Source: Moringa oleifera
Lineage: Eukaryota > Streptophyta > Magnoliopsida > Brassicales > Moringaceae
Assembly: GCA_021397835.1 (NCBI GenBank)
Contig: JAJFZO010000896.1
Location: 4,566,501 to 4,630,500 of the forward strand
DNA: 64,000 bases
Direction of reading: 5' to 3'
The translations under genes and the position numbers were made by a program. The notes beneath the pieces were generated by a model, which saw nothing but the letters and a program-made list of their open reading frames with translations, was not told the origin of the DNA and searched no databases. This document shows, in pieces, positions 37,549 to 51,175 of the stretch (positions are counted from its first letter, which is position 1; the number at the start of each line of letters is the position of its first letter).

Positions 37549-38160
37549 CCTAGACCTTAAACCTAGATGCTCGATGTATTGTTAGATTCAATTAAATCGT
37601 AAGCTCAATTATTTGTTAAGTCAAATTATATATTAAGTCTTGATTTTTATTAAACCTAATCAAACCATAAACTTAATTAATTATCAAGTTCAATGAGTTA
37701 TTAGGCTTAATTAATTTTTAATCTCAATTACATATTTGACCTTATTAAATATTTGTTAAAATTAATTTTATGTGCAATTAAGGAAAAAGGCACAGTTATA
37801 GATTGAATCAATTATAATGCTCAATCATATCATAAGTTCAATTTTAATGTGGGTCCAATTATATCTTAACCTCAATTTATTTCTAGGCCTAAATATGTGT
37901 TTAGTTCATACACACAATACCCAATTGTATCTTAGGTCTAATTAAATTTAATGTCAAATTGTATAGTAAGTCAAATTTTTTGTTAGATGTCTTAACCGCA
38001 ATATATTTCAGCCCTATTTTTTATTAGTCACATTTTCTGACATTCAATTATAAATCTATCCAGCCTAATTATGCATAAATTTTGATTTTTTTATTAGGCT
38101 CAATTAAGTCATATATCGAACTAATTTTTAATCACAATTAATTGTTAGGCTTTGTTATGC
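37549..38160 (-). repeat. 17-bp satellite, reverse orientation
   Basis: A few telomere-like bases (acctagaccttaaacctag) at 37549-37567 mark the joint, then reverse units up to the palindrome at 38125-38196. Confidence 0.75.
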
Positions 38161-38196
38161 TTAATTATTTGCCTAACAATTAATTGTGATTAAAAA
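38125..38196. repeat. Perfect 26-bp inverted repeat with 20-bp spacer
   Basis: Arm 38125-38150 (ending attgttaggc) is the exact inverse complement of 38171-38196 (starting gcctaacaat). It sits exactly where the 17-bp satellite switches from reverse to forward orientation, and could fold as a hairpin. Confidence 0.9.
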
Positions 38197-39655
38197 ATAT
38201 TTAATTGAACCTAAACAATGAGGAAATTTGTGAAGTAATTGAGTGTAATAATTAATTAGGCCTAACAATTATCAATTGGATTTGAAAATTAATTAGATCT
38301 AATATTTAATCGGGACAAATATATAATTGAGGTTAATAATAATTAAGTGCACCCATTAATTCATTGAGGTTGATAATTGATTAGGTCTAATAAAACATAG
38401 ATTTACTATAAAATTTAACTTAATAATTAATTGATCTTAATAATGGGACCTACAGCCTAAATTGGACTAATAAAATGTGGGTTCAATATTTAATTGTGTC
38501 TAAAAATTAGTTAGACTTAATAATTAATTCAACTTAACAATGTTTGAGCATTAGTTGGGTTTAAGATTTAATTACGCCTTATAAAAAATTTAGTTACTAT
38601 ATAATTGGGCCAATGATATAGTTTGACTAAAGATATAATTGACCCTATTAATTAATTTGGCTAACATCAGTAATCACCTGAAATAATTTGATGTATAATT
38701 CAATCTAATAAATAATATCACCTAAGATATAATTAGAGCTAAAATTAATTAAACATAAAATTTAATGAGACCTAAAAAAATTGAACATATAATATAATTA
38801 GGTTGCATATAGCTAGGCGTACAATATCATGGCCAAATAATAATTTTAAGTAGAGATATAAGCCTAAGAAATAATTTGGCCTAATACATAATTATCTCAA
38901 TACATAATTGGCCCTAGTGTGTACTAGCCCAAGGTATAGTTGGACTTAACATTTAATAAGTCTAATTATTAATTGGGCCTATTACACATGAACTCAATAG
39001 ATACTTAGGCTTGAGAATGAATTAAAGCTAACATAAGATAATTAACCCTATTAATTAATCGAGTACAAAAAATAATTGACAATCCTATGTAATTGAGCCT
39101 AATAATTATTTGCATCCAATAATTCATTAGTTCTAGCAATACATTGGGTCTAATTATTAATTGAGATTAATAAAATTTTTGCTTAATATATAATTTGGTT
39201 ATGAAAATATTTGGATTTAATATAAAAATGGGTTAGATAATGAAATGAACCTAATAAATAGTTAGACCTAAGATGTAATTGAGCCTAACAGTTAATTGAG
39301 CTTGAAAATAATTGTACTTAAAAATTAGTTAAACCAAAGATTTAATTTGACCTAATAAAAAATTAGACTTAATATATAATTGATCCTAATAAATTATTAG
39401 GTCTAATATATTATTGGACCTAAAACGAGATAGACTTAATACATAATTGGTCTCAAATATAATTAGACCCAAAAAATTATTAGATTTAAAACATAATTGC
39501 GCCTAGTAATTAATTGGACCTAGCATGCATAAACCTAATAAAATAGTGAACTTAGTAATAAATTGGGTTTAAGATACAATTGGATTCAAACTATAATTGG
39601 ACTTACATATAATTGGATCTTATAGATAATTAGGTCTACTACAAATAATAAGGCT
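38161..39655 (+). repeat. 17-bp satellite, forward orientation
   Basis: Forward units from the palindrome to a switch near 39655. Similar in content to about 14570-15895, including a 'agcatgcataaacctaa' variant unit at about 39519. Confidence 0.8.
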
Positions 39656-42600
39656 TCTAATAATAATTATTTGATCCAATAAATATTATTTTTAATTAAT
39701 TATTAGGCATAATTATATCTTGAATTAATACACACTAGGCCTAATTATGAATTAATCCAAATTATTTGTTAAACCTAATTATATATCAAGTTTAATTATA
39801 TTCAACTCATTACATCATAGGCCCACTTATGTGTAAGGCCTAATTATACTTATGTCATATTGTTTAGATCCAATTAGAGCTTATACTAATAGTTTCAAGT
39901 TCAATTATATCTCAAGTCAGACTATTTATTAGGTCTAATTTTATGTGGAATTGTTTCTTGGCTTCATGTACATTAGCCTCATTAATTTGGTCTCGTTAAT
40001 TAATAAGCCCAACTATATCTTTGGCTCAATTATTTCTTAGACCTAATTATACATTAAACCTAATATTTTATAAGGTTCAACAAATTTTCAGGTATAATTA
40101 AATTTTAAACCAAATTAATTATTAGGTCCAATTAATTATTAAATTCAATTAAATCTTATGCTTAATTATTGGTTGGGTCAATTTAGTTCTTATGCCCAAT
40201 TATATATTAAGGTCCATTATTTATTAGATCAAATCATATATTAAACCCAATTTTATATTATATCCAATCAAATAGGGTAATAACTTATAAGGCCTAATGA
40301 ATTGCTAGGTCCACTTAATTGTTAATATCAATTATATATTTAGCCAAATTAAATTCTTGATCGAATTAATAAATGTTACACTTAATTAGTTATTAGATTC
40401 AATTTAATTTTATGGCCAATTATCTCTTATATTCAATTATAATTTGGATATATTTAGATCTTAGCTTAATTCATTTCTAAGCCCAATTATGTAGTGGGTT
40501 TATGTATGCTACGACCAATTAGATCTTAGGTTCAATTAAATCTTGGATCTAATTAATTATTATTCATAATTATTTTTTAAACCTAATTAGTGGTTAATTT
40601 TTTAATTGTTAGGTTCAAATTACACCTTATGCCAAGGTTTAAATATGTTTTAGGCTCAATTATATATGAAGTCAAACTTTTTATTAGGCCTAATTAGACC
40701 CAACTAATTCTTAGGTAGAATTAAATTTTAGGCCTAGTAAATTATTAGAGATTAATTATTAGATCATAATTATTTGCTAATTCAATTAATTATTAGACTC
40801 AATTATGTCTTTGGTTTTATTTAACTTAATCATATATCAAGCTTAATTTTTTATTAAACCGAACAAAATTCAAGATTCAATCAACTATTTGGCCTAATAA
40901 AGTGTTAGGCTCAATAATATATAAGGCCCATTTCGTTTATATTCACAATTATATATTAAGCCTAATTTTGTATTAAACCCAATTAAATCTTGGGTCAAAT
41001 TAATTACATGGCACAATGAATTATTTAGTCTTACTCACTAGAATCAATAACATATTAGGCCCAAGCAATTTTTATGTGCTATTGACATAAGTTAGTCTCA
41101 ACTTGTTCATAATTTGGACCTAATTATACTAACAACCCAATTTGTTCATAATTTGAGCCCAATTATACTTGTGATCCAATTTGTTCAGAGGTCCAAATAT
41201 TTGTTGGACTTATGCATGCTAGCTTAATCCAATTAATTATTGAGTCTATTTATATCTTACGCTCAATTGTATTGAATCTATTTCATTCTTAGGCCCAATT
41301 ATCTGTTATGATCAATTATTTATTAACTTCAATTTTTTATTAGATTCAATTAAATTTTAAACCCAACTAATTCTTAGTCACAAATTAAGTCTTAGGCACA
41401 ATTACTTGTTACCTCCAATTAATTGTAAAACTCAATTAAATCTAAGTTCCAATTTTTTACTAAAATGATTTCGTTATGTGATTCATTTTTATATTAAGTC
41501 CAATTATTTAAATGGCATAGTTTTATATTAAGTAAAATCTTTTATTAAGCTCAATCATATTTTGGACACATAAAATAAATGAATTGCTACACCTAATGAA
41601 TAATTTAGGCTCAATTAATATACATAAGGTCCAACTCGTCCCTAAGCACAATTATATCTTGAGTTATGCACAATAGACCCAAATTAATTATTAGACCCAT
41701 AAAATATTAGGTCTAATTATATCTTGGATAATAATCTCAATTATATATTAGCTCAATCTATATATTAGGCCTAATTACATCTCAAGTTCAATTATAGTTG
41801 GTCCATTATATCATTGGCCTACTTGCATACGAGGCCTAGTTATAGCATATGTCTAATTTTTTAGGCTCAATTAAATATGAGGCCAATAAATTTTAACTCC
41901 GTATATCTTGTGCCATATTATGTAGGATTATTTCTTGGACACATGCATGTTAACCCCATTAATTCGATTTAATTGATTAATAGGTCCAACTAATTCTCAA
42001 GTACTATTAAATATTATGCCTAATTAACTGTTTCGTCAAATTATATACTAAGCACAATTTTTACTTAAACCTAATTAAATCTTAGAGTTAATTAATTTTT
42101 AAGTATAATGAATTGTTAGGTCCAATAAATTTTTAATCTTAATTAAATATTTTTTCAATTAAATATTAAGTTCAATAAATTTTTGAACTCAATTTTTTAA
42201 TTTTAGGTCCAATTAATAAATACCAAGCCTAATAAAATATTATGGTCAATTATATCTCAATTTTAATTTTAATTTGTTTTAAATTATATCTTACGCTTAA
42301 TTTATTTTTCGACACAATATATTCAGTTCATACACGCCACATCCACTTTTATCTTAACCCTAACTAAATATTGGATCATATTTTAGGTCCAAATATTTAT
42401 TAGTCTTATTTCTTTCTTAAACCCATTTATAGATTAAGCTCAATTATTTGTTAGGTCTAATTATATATTAACTTAATTTTTATTAAGCTCAATTAAATAT
42501 TCAATTTAATTAATTATCTATCATAATTGAATCTTTAATCTAATTAATTTTTAAACATAATTAATTATTTATATTTTTAATTATTAGGTTCAATTACATC

Positions 42601-43854
42601 TTAAGTCAAATTTTATTTTTAGACCCACAAATTTATTAGGCCCAATCATATATGAAATTTAAATGTTTGTTAGGCCCAACTAATTCTTTTATAGAATTAA
42701 ATCTTTGGCCCACTTAATTAGTAAATTCAGTTAAATTGTTAGCTCCAATTATTTGTTAGATCTAATTAATTATTAGGCTTAATCGTATTTTAGATTTACT
42801 ACTTTATTAGGTCCAATTGCATATTAAGCCTGATTAATTGTTAAGCTCGATCATATATTAAGCACATTTTTTTATTAAACTCAATTAAATTCTAGGCTTA
42901 ATTAATTGTTTGACCAAATGAATTGGTAGGTCTAATTAATTGTTACATCTAATTATGGATTACACTTAATTTTTTGTTAAACTCAATTAAATCTTAAGAA
43001 CAATCAACTCTTAGTTAAATCTTGGGCCCAATTTATTGTTTGACAAATGAATTATTCAGTCCAATTAACTATGGGGCTAAATTACAATGTAAGCCTAATT
43101 ATTTATAGTACAATTAATTTTTAGGTCCAATTAATATGTATTTAACTAAATTTGCTCATAGGATGAATTATATCTAAGTTTCATACGCGATAGATCCAAT
43201 TATATCTTGAATCCTATTATTTATTATTATGATTAATGATCTAAAGGACTCAATTATTTATATGTCTCAATTATATCTAAAGTCCAATTATAATTTGAAT
43301 TCAATCATATCTTAGTCTAGTTTGTTTAGTCTAATTAATTATAAACTTAATTATATCTCAAATTTAATTAATTATTGAACATAACTATGTTTTAAGCCCA
43401 ATTATATATAAAAGCTTAGTTAGTTCTTAGATCCAATTATATATTAAGCATAATTATTTATTAGGATTAACGATACATTAAGTCTAATTTTTATAAGGCT
43501 TAATTAAATCTTCTAACCAACTTAGGCACTATTAACTCTTAGGCCTAATTAATCATTAGAATCAAATAAATCTTAACCTTAGTAATTTATTAGGCGATTT
43601 TGTTCTTAGGCCATAGTTATATATTAAAGTCAATTACATATTAGATCAAAATATGTATTAAGTTCAATCTTTTATTAGACCTAACCAAAATTTTAGACCT
43701 ATTTAATAGGCTACATTAGGTTCAATTTATTCAAGTGGGTCAATTACATATTAAGCCAAAATTTTTAATAAAAATTCAATTAATTATTAGACTCAATGAA
43801 TATCTAAGCCTAATGAATTGATAGGCCACTTACTTCTCAGGCTTAATTACATAT
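39656..43854 (-). repeat. 17-bp satellite, reverse orientation
   Basis: Reverse units. From 41462 the sequence follows 28230-30430 closely. The block ends abruptly at 43854 in family 1 telomere-like DNA. Confidence 0.8.
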
Positions 43855-46378
43855 TAGGTTATGGGTTAAATATTACTAGTTTATGGGTTAGAGTTTAGAG
43901 ATTAAGTTTTTGGGTTTAAGGTTTAGGATTTAAGAGTTTAGATTTAAGGATTGTTTAGGTTTCACAGTTTAGGGTTTAGTGGTATAAGTTTTCAATTAAT
44001 GGTTTTGATTTTTGGGATTAGGGTCTAAGAGTTAGGGTTTATGATTTGGGGGTTACGTTTTATGAGTTAGAGTTTTGTGAGGTTTACGGGTTACTATTCA
44101 AGGTTTACAAGTTAAGGGTTAGGGTTTGGGCTTTAAGAGTTAGGAATTAAGGTTTAAGAGTCAAGATTTGGGCTTTTGAGTTTAAGGTTTTAGGGTTTGG
44201 GTGTAGGGCTTTAGGGGTTAGCATTTTGGATTTAGGATTGGAATTTCAGAATTATGATTTAGGGTTTAGTAGTTCAAGTTTAGAGATTAGGGATTATGGT
44301 TTAGAATTTAGAGATTATGGTCTTAGGTTTAGGGGTTTGGAGTTTATGGTTTAAGGGTTATGGTCTTGGATTTTAGGATTAGAAATTAGGGTTTAGGGTT
44401 TAATGTTAAGGGTTTAGGGGTTAGGGTAAGGTTTGGGACTTAGGTATTATAGGTTGGGTTTTACAGTTTCACATATGGTGTTAGGGTTGAGGGTTTTAGT
44501 TTTAGTGGTTAGTGTGGGTTGGGGTTCAGGTGTTAGTTTAGGATCTAAGAGTTAAGGGTTAGGATTTAGGGTTAAGGGTTAGGGTCTTGGAGCTGGGGGT
44601 TAGGGTATAAAGGTGTATATTTAAAGGGTTAGGGTTCTAGGTTTAGGATTAGGGTATAAGTGTCCACGTTTAAAGGGTTAAAGTTTTGGGTTTAGAGATT
44701 AAGATTTACGATTTATGTTAAAATTTTGGGTTTAAGATTTAGAATTATGATTTAAGATTTAGGGTTTAAGGTGTGGGTTTAGAAATTAAGGGTTATGTTT
44801 TTGGATTTTAGGTATAAAGGTTAAAGTTACGTTAGGATTTAGAGGTTAATGTTAGGGTTTAGGGTTTAGAGGTTAAAGTTCAAGGGTATAGAGTCTAGGG
44901 GTTAAAGATTAAAGCTTAAGGTTTAGGGTTTTAGAATTAATATTTAAGTGGTAAGGATTAGGGCTTAAGGATAAGAGGGGTTTAGGGGTTAGGGTTTCAG
45001 TTTCAAGATTTAGGGATTATGGTTTAAGGTTTTTTGTTTAATAGATACGGTTTAGGACTTACTGTTTAAGGTTTATGATCTTAGGTTTTGGGCTTCAGGT
45101 TTTATGAATGTCTAGGGGTTAAAGTTTAGAGATTAAGGTTTAAGGGTTAAGAGTTAGTATTAAAGGTTTAGGGTGTATAGTTTGAGGGTTAAGATTTTAG
45201 AGTTAGAGTTTAAGGTGTAGGTTTACGATTCAGGGGTTAAGGTTTAGATTGGGGATTTTAGGATTAGTGTTTTGCGTGTCAGGGTTGCAATGAAAAGTTT
45301 AGGGTTTTGGGATTAAGGTTTAGCGGTTAGGAGTTTGAGCTTAAGGTTAAGGGTTCTAGGTTTGGGTTTGGAGTTCACAAATCAGGGGTTATGATTTGTG
45401 TTTTAGGGTATGGCTTTGTGGTTAATATATTGTTTAGGGTTCAAGATTAGGGATTGTGGTTTAGTGGTTATTACGTTTTGTGTTAAGATTTAAGGGTTTA
45501 AGGTTTGGGTTTTATGTTTTATGCTTCAGAGTTTAGGTTTTAAGGGTTAAGGCTTAGTTTTAGGCTTGGGTTTATGATTTAAGGTTTAGGGGTAACGATG
45601 TAATGGTTAAGGCTCATAACTAAAGGTTTAGAGTTTAGCGTTCAAAATTTTTACATTAGCATGTATGGTTTAGGCTTTATATGGTTTAACAGTTAGGGGT
45701 TAAGATTTAAGGTTTAAGGCTAAGGGACTATTGTTCTTATGGTTTAATGTTTAGGGTTAGGGGTTAACGTTTAAGGTTTAAGGGTTGGGAGTTATAGTTT
45801 AAGGTTTATGGTGTGGCGTTTAAGGTTTAAGGGTTGGGAGTTATAGTTTAAGGTTTATGGTGTGGCGTTTAAGGTTGATGGTATAGGGTAGTAAGATTAA
45901 GGTTAGGGTTTAAGGCGAAGATTAGGGGATGAGTTTAATTGTTTAGTGTTTGGGGTTTATGGGTTAGTGGCAAAGGTTTAGGTTTAGGGGCAGGGGTTTA
46001 GGGTTTAAGCTTTAAGGATTAGGGGATAGGTTTTCGGATTTAAAGTTAGGGGTTTGCCTTTAGTGGTGGAGATTTAGGTTTAGGGTTTATAGGTTTCTGG
46101 TTTCAAGTTTAGAGTTTAGCATTTGATTTAAGGTGCTTACTTTCAAGCTTACTAGGTTAAGTTTTAGTGTTTAGGTTTTTTGGTTTAAGGTTGAGACTTT
46201 AGGCATTAAAAGTTATGGATTGAGGATTAGGGATTAGGGTTTAGAGTTTAGAGTTTAGGATTTAAAATTTAAGGTTTAGGAGTTTCAATTTAGGTTTAGG
46301 GTTTAAAATTTTGGGTTTAGAGCTTACGAGGTTATGTTTAGTATTTAGGGTTTAAAGTTTTAGGTTTAGAGCGTAGAG
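43855..46378 (+). repeat. Telomere-like array, family 1, G-rich
   Basis: Matches about 1757-4400 almost throughout, with small indels. Ends at a joint within 'agaggtttaggtttccaagg' where it switches to the family 2 sequence corresponding to about 7482. Confidence 0.85.
45769..45866 (+). repeat. Perfect 49-bp tandem duplication
   Basis: 45769-45817 and 45818-45866 are identical. The unit length is seven heptamers. The corresponding place in the first copy (near 3830-3890) has no such duplication, so it arose after the segmental duplication. Confidence 0.9.
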
Positions 46379-46750
46379 GTTTAGGTTTCCAAGGTCAAGG
46401 CCAAGATTTTTAGTCTAGACTTTAAGGTTTAAGTTTTAGGTTTAGGATTTAGGGTTTAAGGTTTAAGGTTTATGGTCTCAGGTTTTAGGGTCTAAGTTCT
46501 ACGGTTTAAGGTCTAAGGTTTTAGGGTATCATTCTTGTGTTTTAAGCTTTTAGGGTCTTAGATCTATGATTTTAGGATCTAAAGACTAAGCTTTAGGGAT
46601 TTAAGGTTTTACAGTCAAAAGTCTTAAGTTTAAGGCCTAGGGTTTCTGTGCTTTGGAGTTTTAGATTTTTAGCGTTTTAGTGTTTTGCAGTTTTGGAATT
46701 TTAGGGTTTTAAGGTCTATGGTCTATTTACAGTGCAGGGTCTAGGATCTA
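46379..46750 (+). repeat. Telomere-like array, family 2, G-rich, truncated
   Basis: Corresponds to about 7482-7880. The left part of the array and its antisense LTR arm are missing. Confidence 0.75.
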
Positions 46751-46936
46751 ATAGACCCTTATCACTTTTTAGGTTCTCCCTTTTGTCTTCATATCTCTTT
46801 GATTAGGAGTCTTTGAATGGTGAGAAACATCTTTGTATTTCTTAAGGTAGTGCTCATCTGTGACCCTTTGAGTGGTGAGTTGTGAGGTTCTACATCATTA
46901 CCATTTCAAACATAGTTTCATCATAATACAGTATCA
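46751..46936 (+). repeat. LTR half (sense arm), internally deleted
   Basis: Same truncated form as 7881-8066, ending CAGTATCA, and followed directly by the same low-copy segment. Confidence 0.7.
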
Positions 46937-47520
46937 TATATTATTGAAATCAATCCAATTCATATACATAAATTCATTCACATAGATTAATAAGATAAGA
47001 AAAACATTTAATCTTGAAAAAAGAAATCTATAATGTATTACTCAAGACAATTGTAAAGTGCTTCTTAGGATCGACACCGTAGTGTGGTGGTCTTCGTTGC
47101 AATCATAATTTATAGAGAGGTGAGGGAGAAATCGTCGTTGGATAGAAAGAATAACTGACCTTATGGTGGGTGTTCATGGTGGTGGACGCGAAAAAGTGTA
47201 GTGAGTTGATGATTAAGGGAGGGATTGAAAAAGAAACACATATTCTCGATCTTTCTCTCTCTTTATCTAAGTTTAAGAGATACTTGATATCATTATAATT
47301 GAAGAAAATGGGCACTATATATGGGAAAGAAAAATTTCTTATCATGCTTTCTATAAATAAAAAATGGTCGTTGTACAGAATAATAAGAGAAAAAAAGAAT
47401 TATTTTTTGATTTAAATTATTTTTATAATATGTTAATATTAAATAAGTGATTGCTGAAGAAGATAATGAAAGAAAGGGAGATCATTTTTTTTGCTTTATT
47501 TTTACTTTTTTTAATATTCT
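46937..47520. other. Low-copy segment, second copy
   Basis: Closely similar to 8067-8560. On the minus strand the MNTHHK codons (ATG at 47177-47175) precede a GTCAGT donor-like site. The 80-residue minus-strand frame at 47103-47345 is not preserved in the first copy and I do not regard it as a gene. Confidence 0.5.
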
Positions 47521-47695
47521 CAATTTTAATTATTTTTATTACAATTATGATTTATGATTCTTATTATTGATATTTTCTTCTTTATTATTTTTATTATTAT
47601 TACAATTGTGATTTATGATTCTTATTATTGATATTTTCTTTATTATTATTATTATTATTATTATTACAATTATGATTTATGATTCTTATTATTGA

Positions 47696-47734
<39 letters not shown>

Positions 47735-47827
47735 AATTATGATTTATGATTCTTATTACTGACATTATTTTACTATTATTATTATTATTATTATTCTTAT
47801 TATTGACATTATCTTTATTTTTATTAG
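47521..47827 (+). repeat. TTATTA minisatellite, second locus
   Basis: Four 'acaattatgatttatgatt'-type units near 47541, 47602, 47666 and 47732 separated by TTA runs, followed by the second MITE-like copy. Confidence 0.8.
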
Positions 47828-48344
47828 GATAAATATCATTTAATATTTTATATTTTACCCTCTCTCTCCAATCAAATTTTTACTTTTAAAAAGTATCCAA
47901 ACAAACCTTAATATTTTAATTTTTTTAAAATTAAACTTCATTAAAAATTTAAATATTAAAAATATTTAAATTAAAAATATTTTACAGTGAATTTTGACTT
48001 ATAATTTTTTTATGAATGTAATTAAATATTTAAGCTATCATCATAAAAAAATTTTAAATTTTTTTAAGAACTGAAAATATTTTTCTTAAAAACTATACCA
48101 TCAAAAATTTTAAAAAATTCTTAAAAATAGTTAATTAGTTAAAAAAATTTCAAATTTAAGGAATAAAATCAAAATAAAGTGTAAAATCTATTTGAGAAGT
48201 TTTTAGCAATTTTTAACAATAAAAAAACTTAATTTTTTATAATCATTTTGAGTCAAGTTTAATTTGGACAATTAATAAATCAAGGTCTGTTTGGATACAT
48301 TTTGAAAGTTAGTATTAGATTGAAGAGATAATGTTAAGTTTGAG
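47828..48344. mobile_element. MITE-like element, second copy, right end missing
   Basis: Begins GGATAAATATCATTTAA and follows 9014-9555 to 'gataatgttaagtttgagat', where 17-bp satellite takes over. The last 15-20 bp of the right inverted repeat are lost. The break is a deletion joint with sequence corresponding to about 13490. Confidence 0.75.
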
Positions 48345-50440
48345 ATATAATTGAATTTAAAATGTAATTAAGTTTAACAATTAATGACTTAACAATTAAG
48401 TTTAGTGATTTTTTTTTAGCTTAAGATTTAATTGTGCCCGAGAATTGATTGGACATAAAATTTAGTTAATTCTAATTAATGATTGAACTTAATATAAAAT
48501 CAAGCATAATAAATAGTTGGTGGCTTAATTTATGATTGAGTTCACGAATGAAGTGAGATAAATAAATAAATAAATAAACCTAAAATATAATTAGATCTAA
48601 AATTTAATAGACTGTAAGATGTAATTGGGCATAACATGCTTGAACCTAATACAAATTAAGTCTATAAATGAATTGAATTTAAGATATGATCGTATCCAAA
48701 TTATAATTGAATTTAAGATATAAAGTACAATAACTAATTAAGCCTAACATTTATTAATTGAGTCTAAAATTTATTTGCATTTAATAGAAATTTAGCTTAA
48801 TATATAATTTAGCTTATTAAATTAATTGGGTCTAATACATAAATATGCCTAACAAAATGTTAGACTTAAGGAGGTAAGTGAGTTTAATAATTTATTGAAC
48901 CTAACAAATAATTTGGTCTAACATTTAATTAAATCCAATAATTAATTGAGCCTAAGATTTAATTCAATCTAAGAATTAATTTGGCTTAGTTAAAAGTTCA
49001 ACTTTACAGATATAATAAGTAATTGAGCTTAAAAATATTAGATCTTAATAATTAAGTAGGTCTAAGATATATGATTGGGCTCAGATGTAAACGAGTCTAT
49101 AATTAGGCCTAACAACTAATTGATCTTAATAATTAATTAGAGCAAGATTTAACTTTAGAAAAAAAATTAATTAAGACTAAGATTTAACCAAATCTAAAAA
49201 AGAAAATTGAGTTTAATATATACTTAGGTCTAATAAATAATTGGGCTTAATCTATAACTGAGTAAATGGCACAAATAAATAATTGGTTCTAAAATATAAC
49301 TGGGTAAAAAATTTAATTGAGCAAAAGATATAATTGGGTGTAGCATGCATAAACTCTGTGCATAATTGAACTTAGGAATGTATTGAGTTTAAGATATAAT
49401 TGAACCCAAACTATGATTGAAGTTATGATCTAATTAAGCATAACAATTAATTACGACTAATAATTATTAACTGGATCAAAAAATTAATTAGATCAAATAT
49501 GTAATTGAAGTTAACAATTAATTGTGCCTATCATATTATATGCTTAACAATTAATTAAGCTTAATATTTGATTATGTTTAATAAAAAATAAGTTTACTAT
49601 AAGATTTAACTTAATAAATAATTGATAGTAATAATTGGGCTTATTACTTAATTCAGTCAAGAAAATGTGGGCTTAAGATTTAATTAAGTCTAATAATTAA
49701 CTAGACTTAATAATTAATTTGACTTAACATTAATTATATTTGAGCATTACTTAATTGAGCTAATAAAATATGGGCCTAATACATTATTTTTCCTAGTGGG
49801 CATTAGCCCAAGATTTATATAATTAGACCTAACATTTAATAGGTCTAATTAAAAATTGGGCCTATTATGCATGAATTCAATAGATAATTTAGGCTTAAGA
49901 ATGAATTGAAACTAACTTAAGGTAATTTGACCCTATTAATTAATCTGGTACAAAAAATAATTGACTTTCAATATAATTAAGTCTAACAATTATTTGCACC
50001 CAATAATTCATTGGATGTAGCAATTCATTGGGTTTAATTGTTAATTAAATTTAACATTTAGTGGGGCTTAATAAAAACTTTGCTTAATGTATAATTTAGT
50101 CATGTAATATTTAGATTTAATATAAAACTATGTTAGATAATGAAATGTGCCTCATAAATAGTTAGACCTAAGATGCAATTGAGTCTAAAAATTAATTAAA
50201 CCTAAAAATAATTGTACCTAATAATTAGTTAGGCAAAAATTTAATTGGCCTTATAAAAAATTAAGCTTACCGTATGATTGATCCTAATGAATAATTTAGC
50301 TTAATATATTATTTGGCCTAAAAGCAAAATATGCTTAATACATAATTGGTCTCAAATATAATTAGACCCAATAATTTATTAGATTTAAAACATAATTACA
50401 CCCAATAATTAGTTGAAGCTAGCATGCGTAAGGCTTAATG
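48345..50440 (+). repeat. 17-bp satellite, forward orientation
   Basis: Follows about 13490-15895 but lacks about 14890-15245. The joint is near 49760. Confidence 0.8.
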
Positions 50441-51175
50441 AAGCTAAGTCCAATTAATTGTTAATACTGATTCCACATTTAGCCAAATTAAATTATGGGC
50501 CCAATTAATAAATGTTAAACCCAATTTGTTATTAAGCTTAATTAATCTTCATGTTCAATTATAATTTGAGTTTAATTAATTTTTAATATCAATTACATAT
50601 TTAGCCCAATCAATATTTGGGTCCAATTAACAAATGTAAATCCAATTAGTTATTAGATTTAATTAATTTTTATGTCCAACTATATCTTATGTTCAATTAT
50701 AATTTGGGTCTAATTAGATCTTAGACTTAATTCATTTTTAAGCCTAATTATTTAGTGGGTTTATGCACACAATGACAATTATATCTTTGGTCTAATTAAA
50801 TTTTTCATCCATTTATATCTTATTCATAAATTAAAAATTAGGCTTAATTAATTGTGAGGCTCATCAATTAATTTCTAAGCCTAATTAATTGTTAGGTTCA
50901 ATTACATTTTATTTCGAGGCTTAAATATATTTTAGGCCCAATTATGCATGAAGTCTAATTTTTTACTATGCTAATTAGATATTTGACATAACTAATTCTT
51001 AAGTAGAACTACATTCTTGGCCACTTAATTATTAGAAATTAATTGTTAGGTTATAAGTATTTGCTAGGTATAGTTAATTATTAGACTTAATTATAATTAT
51101 ATTTTAAGTCTAATATTTTATTCGACTCAATCACCAATTAAGATCAATTATTTATTAAGCTCAATTATAACCATC
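50441..51175 (-). repeat. 17-bp satellite, reverse orientation
   Basis: Copy of 15899-16640, with the same flip after 'agcatgcgtaaggcttaa'. Confidence 0.8.

Noticed and set aside
47103..47345. 80-codon minus-strand frame in the low-copy segment
   Set aside because: Broken in the first copy at 8.3-8.5 kb; any coding value would be limited to the short exon-like piece.
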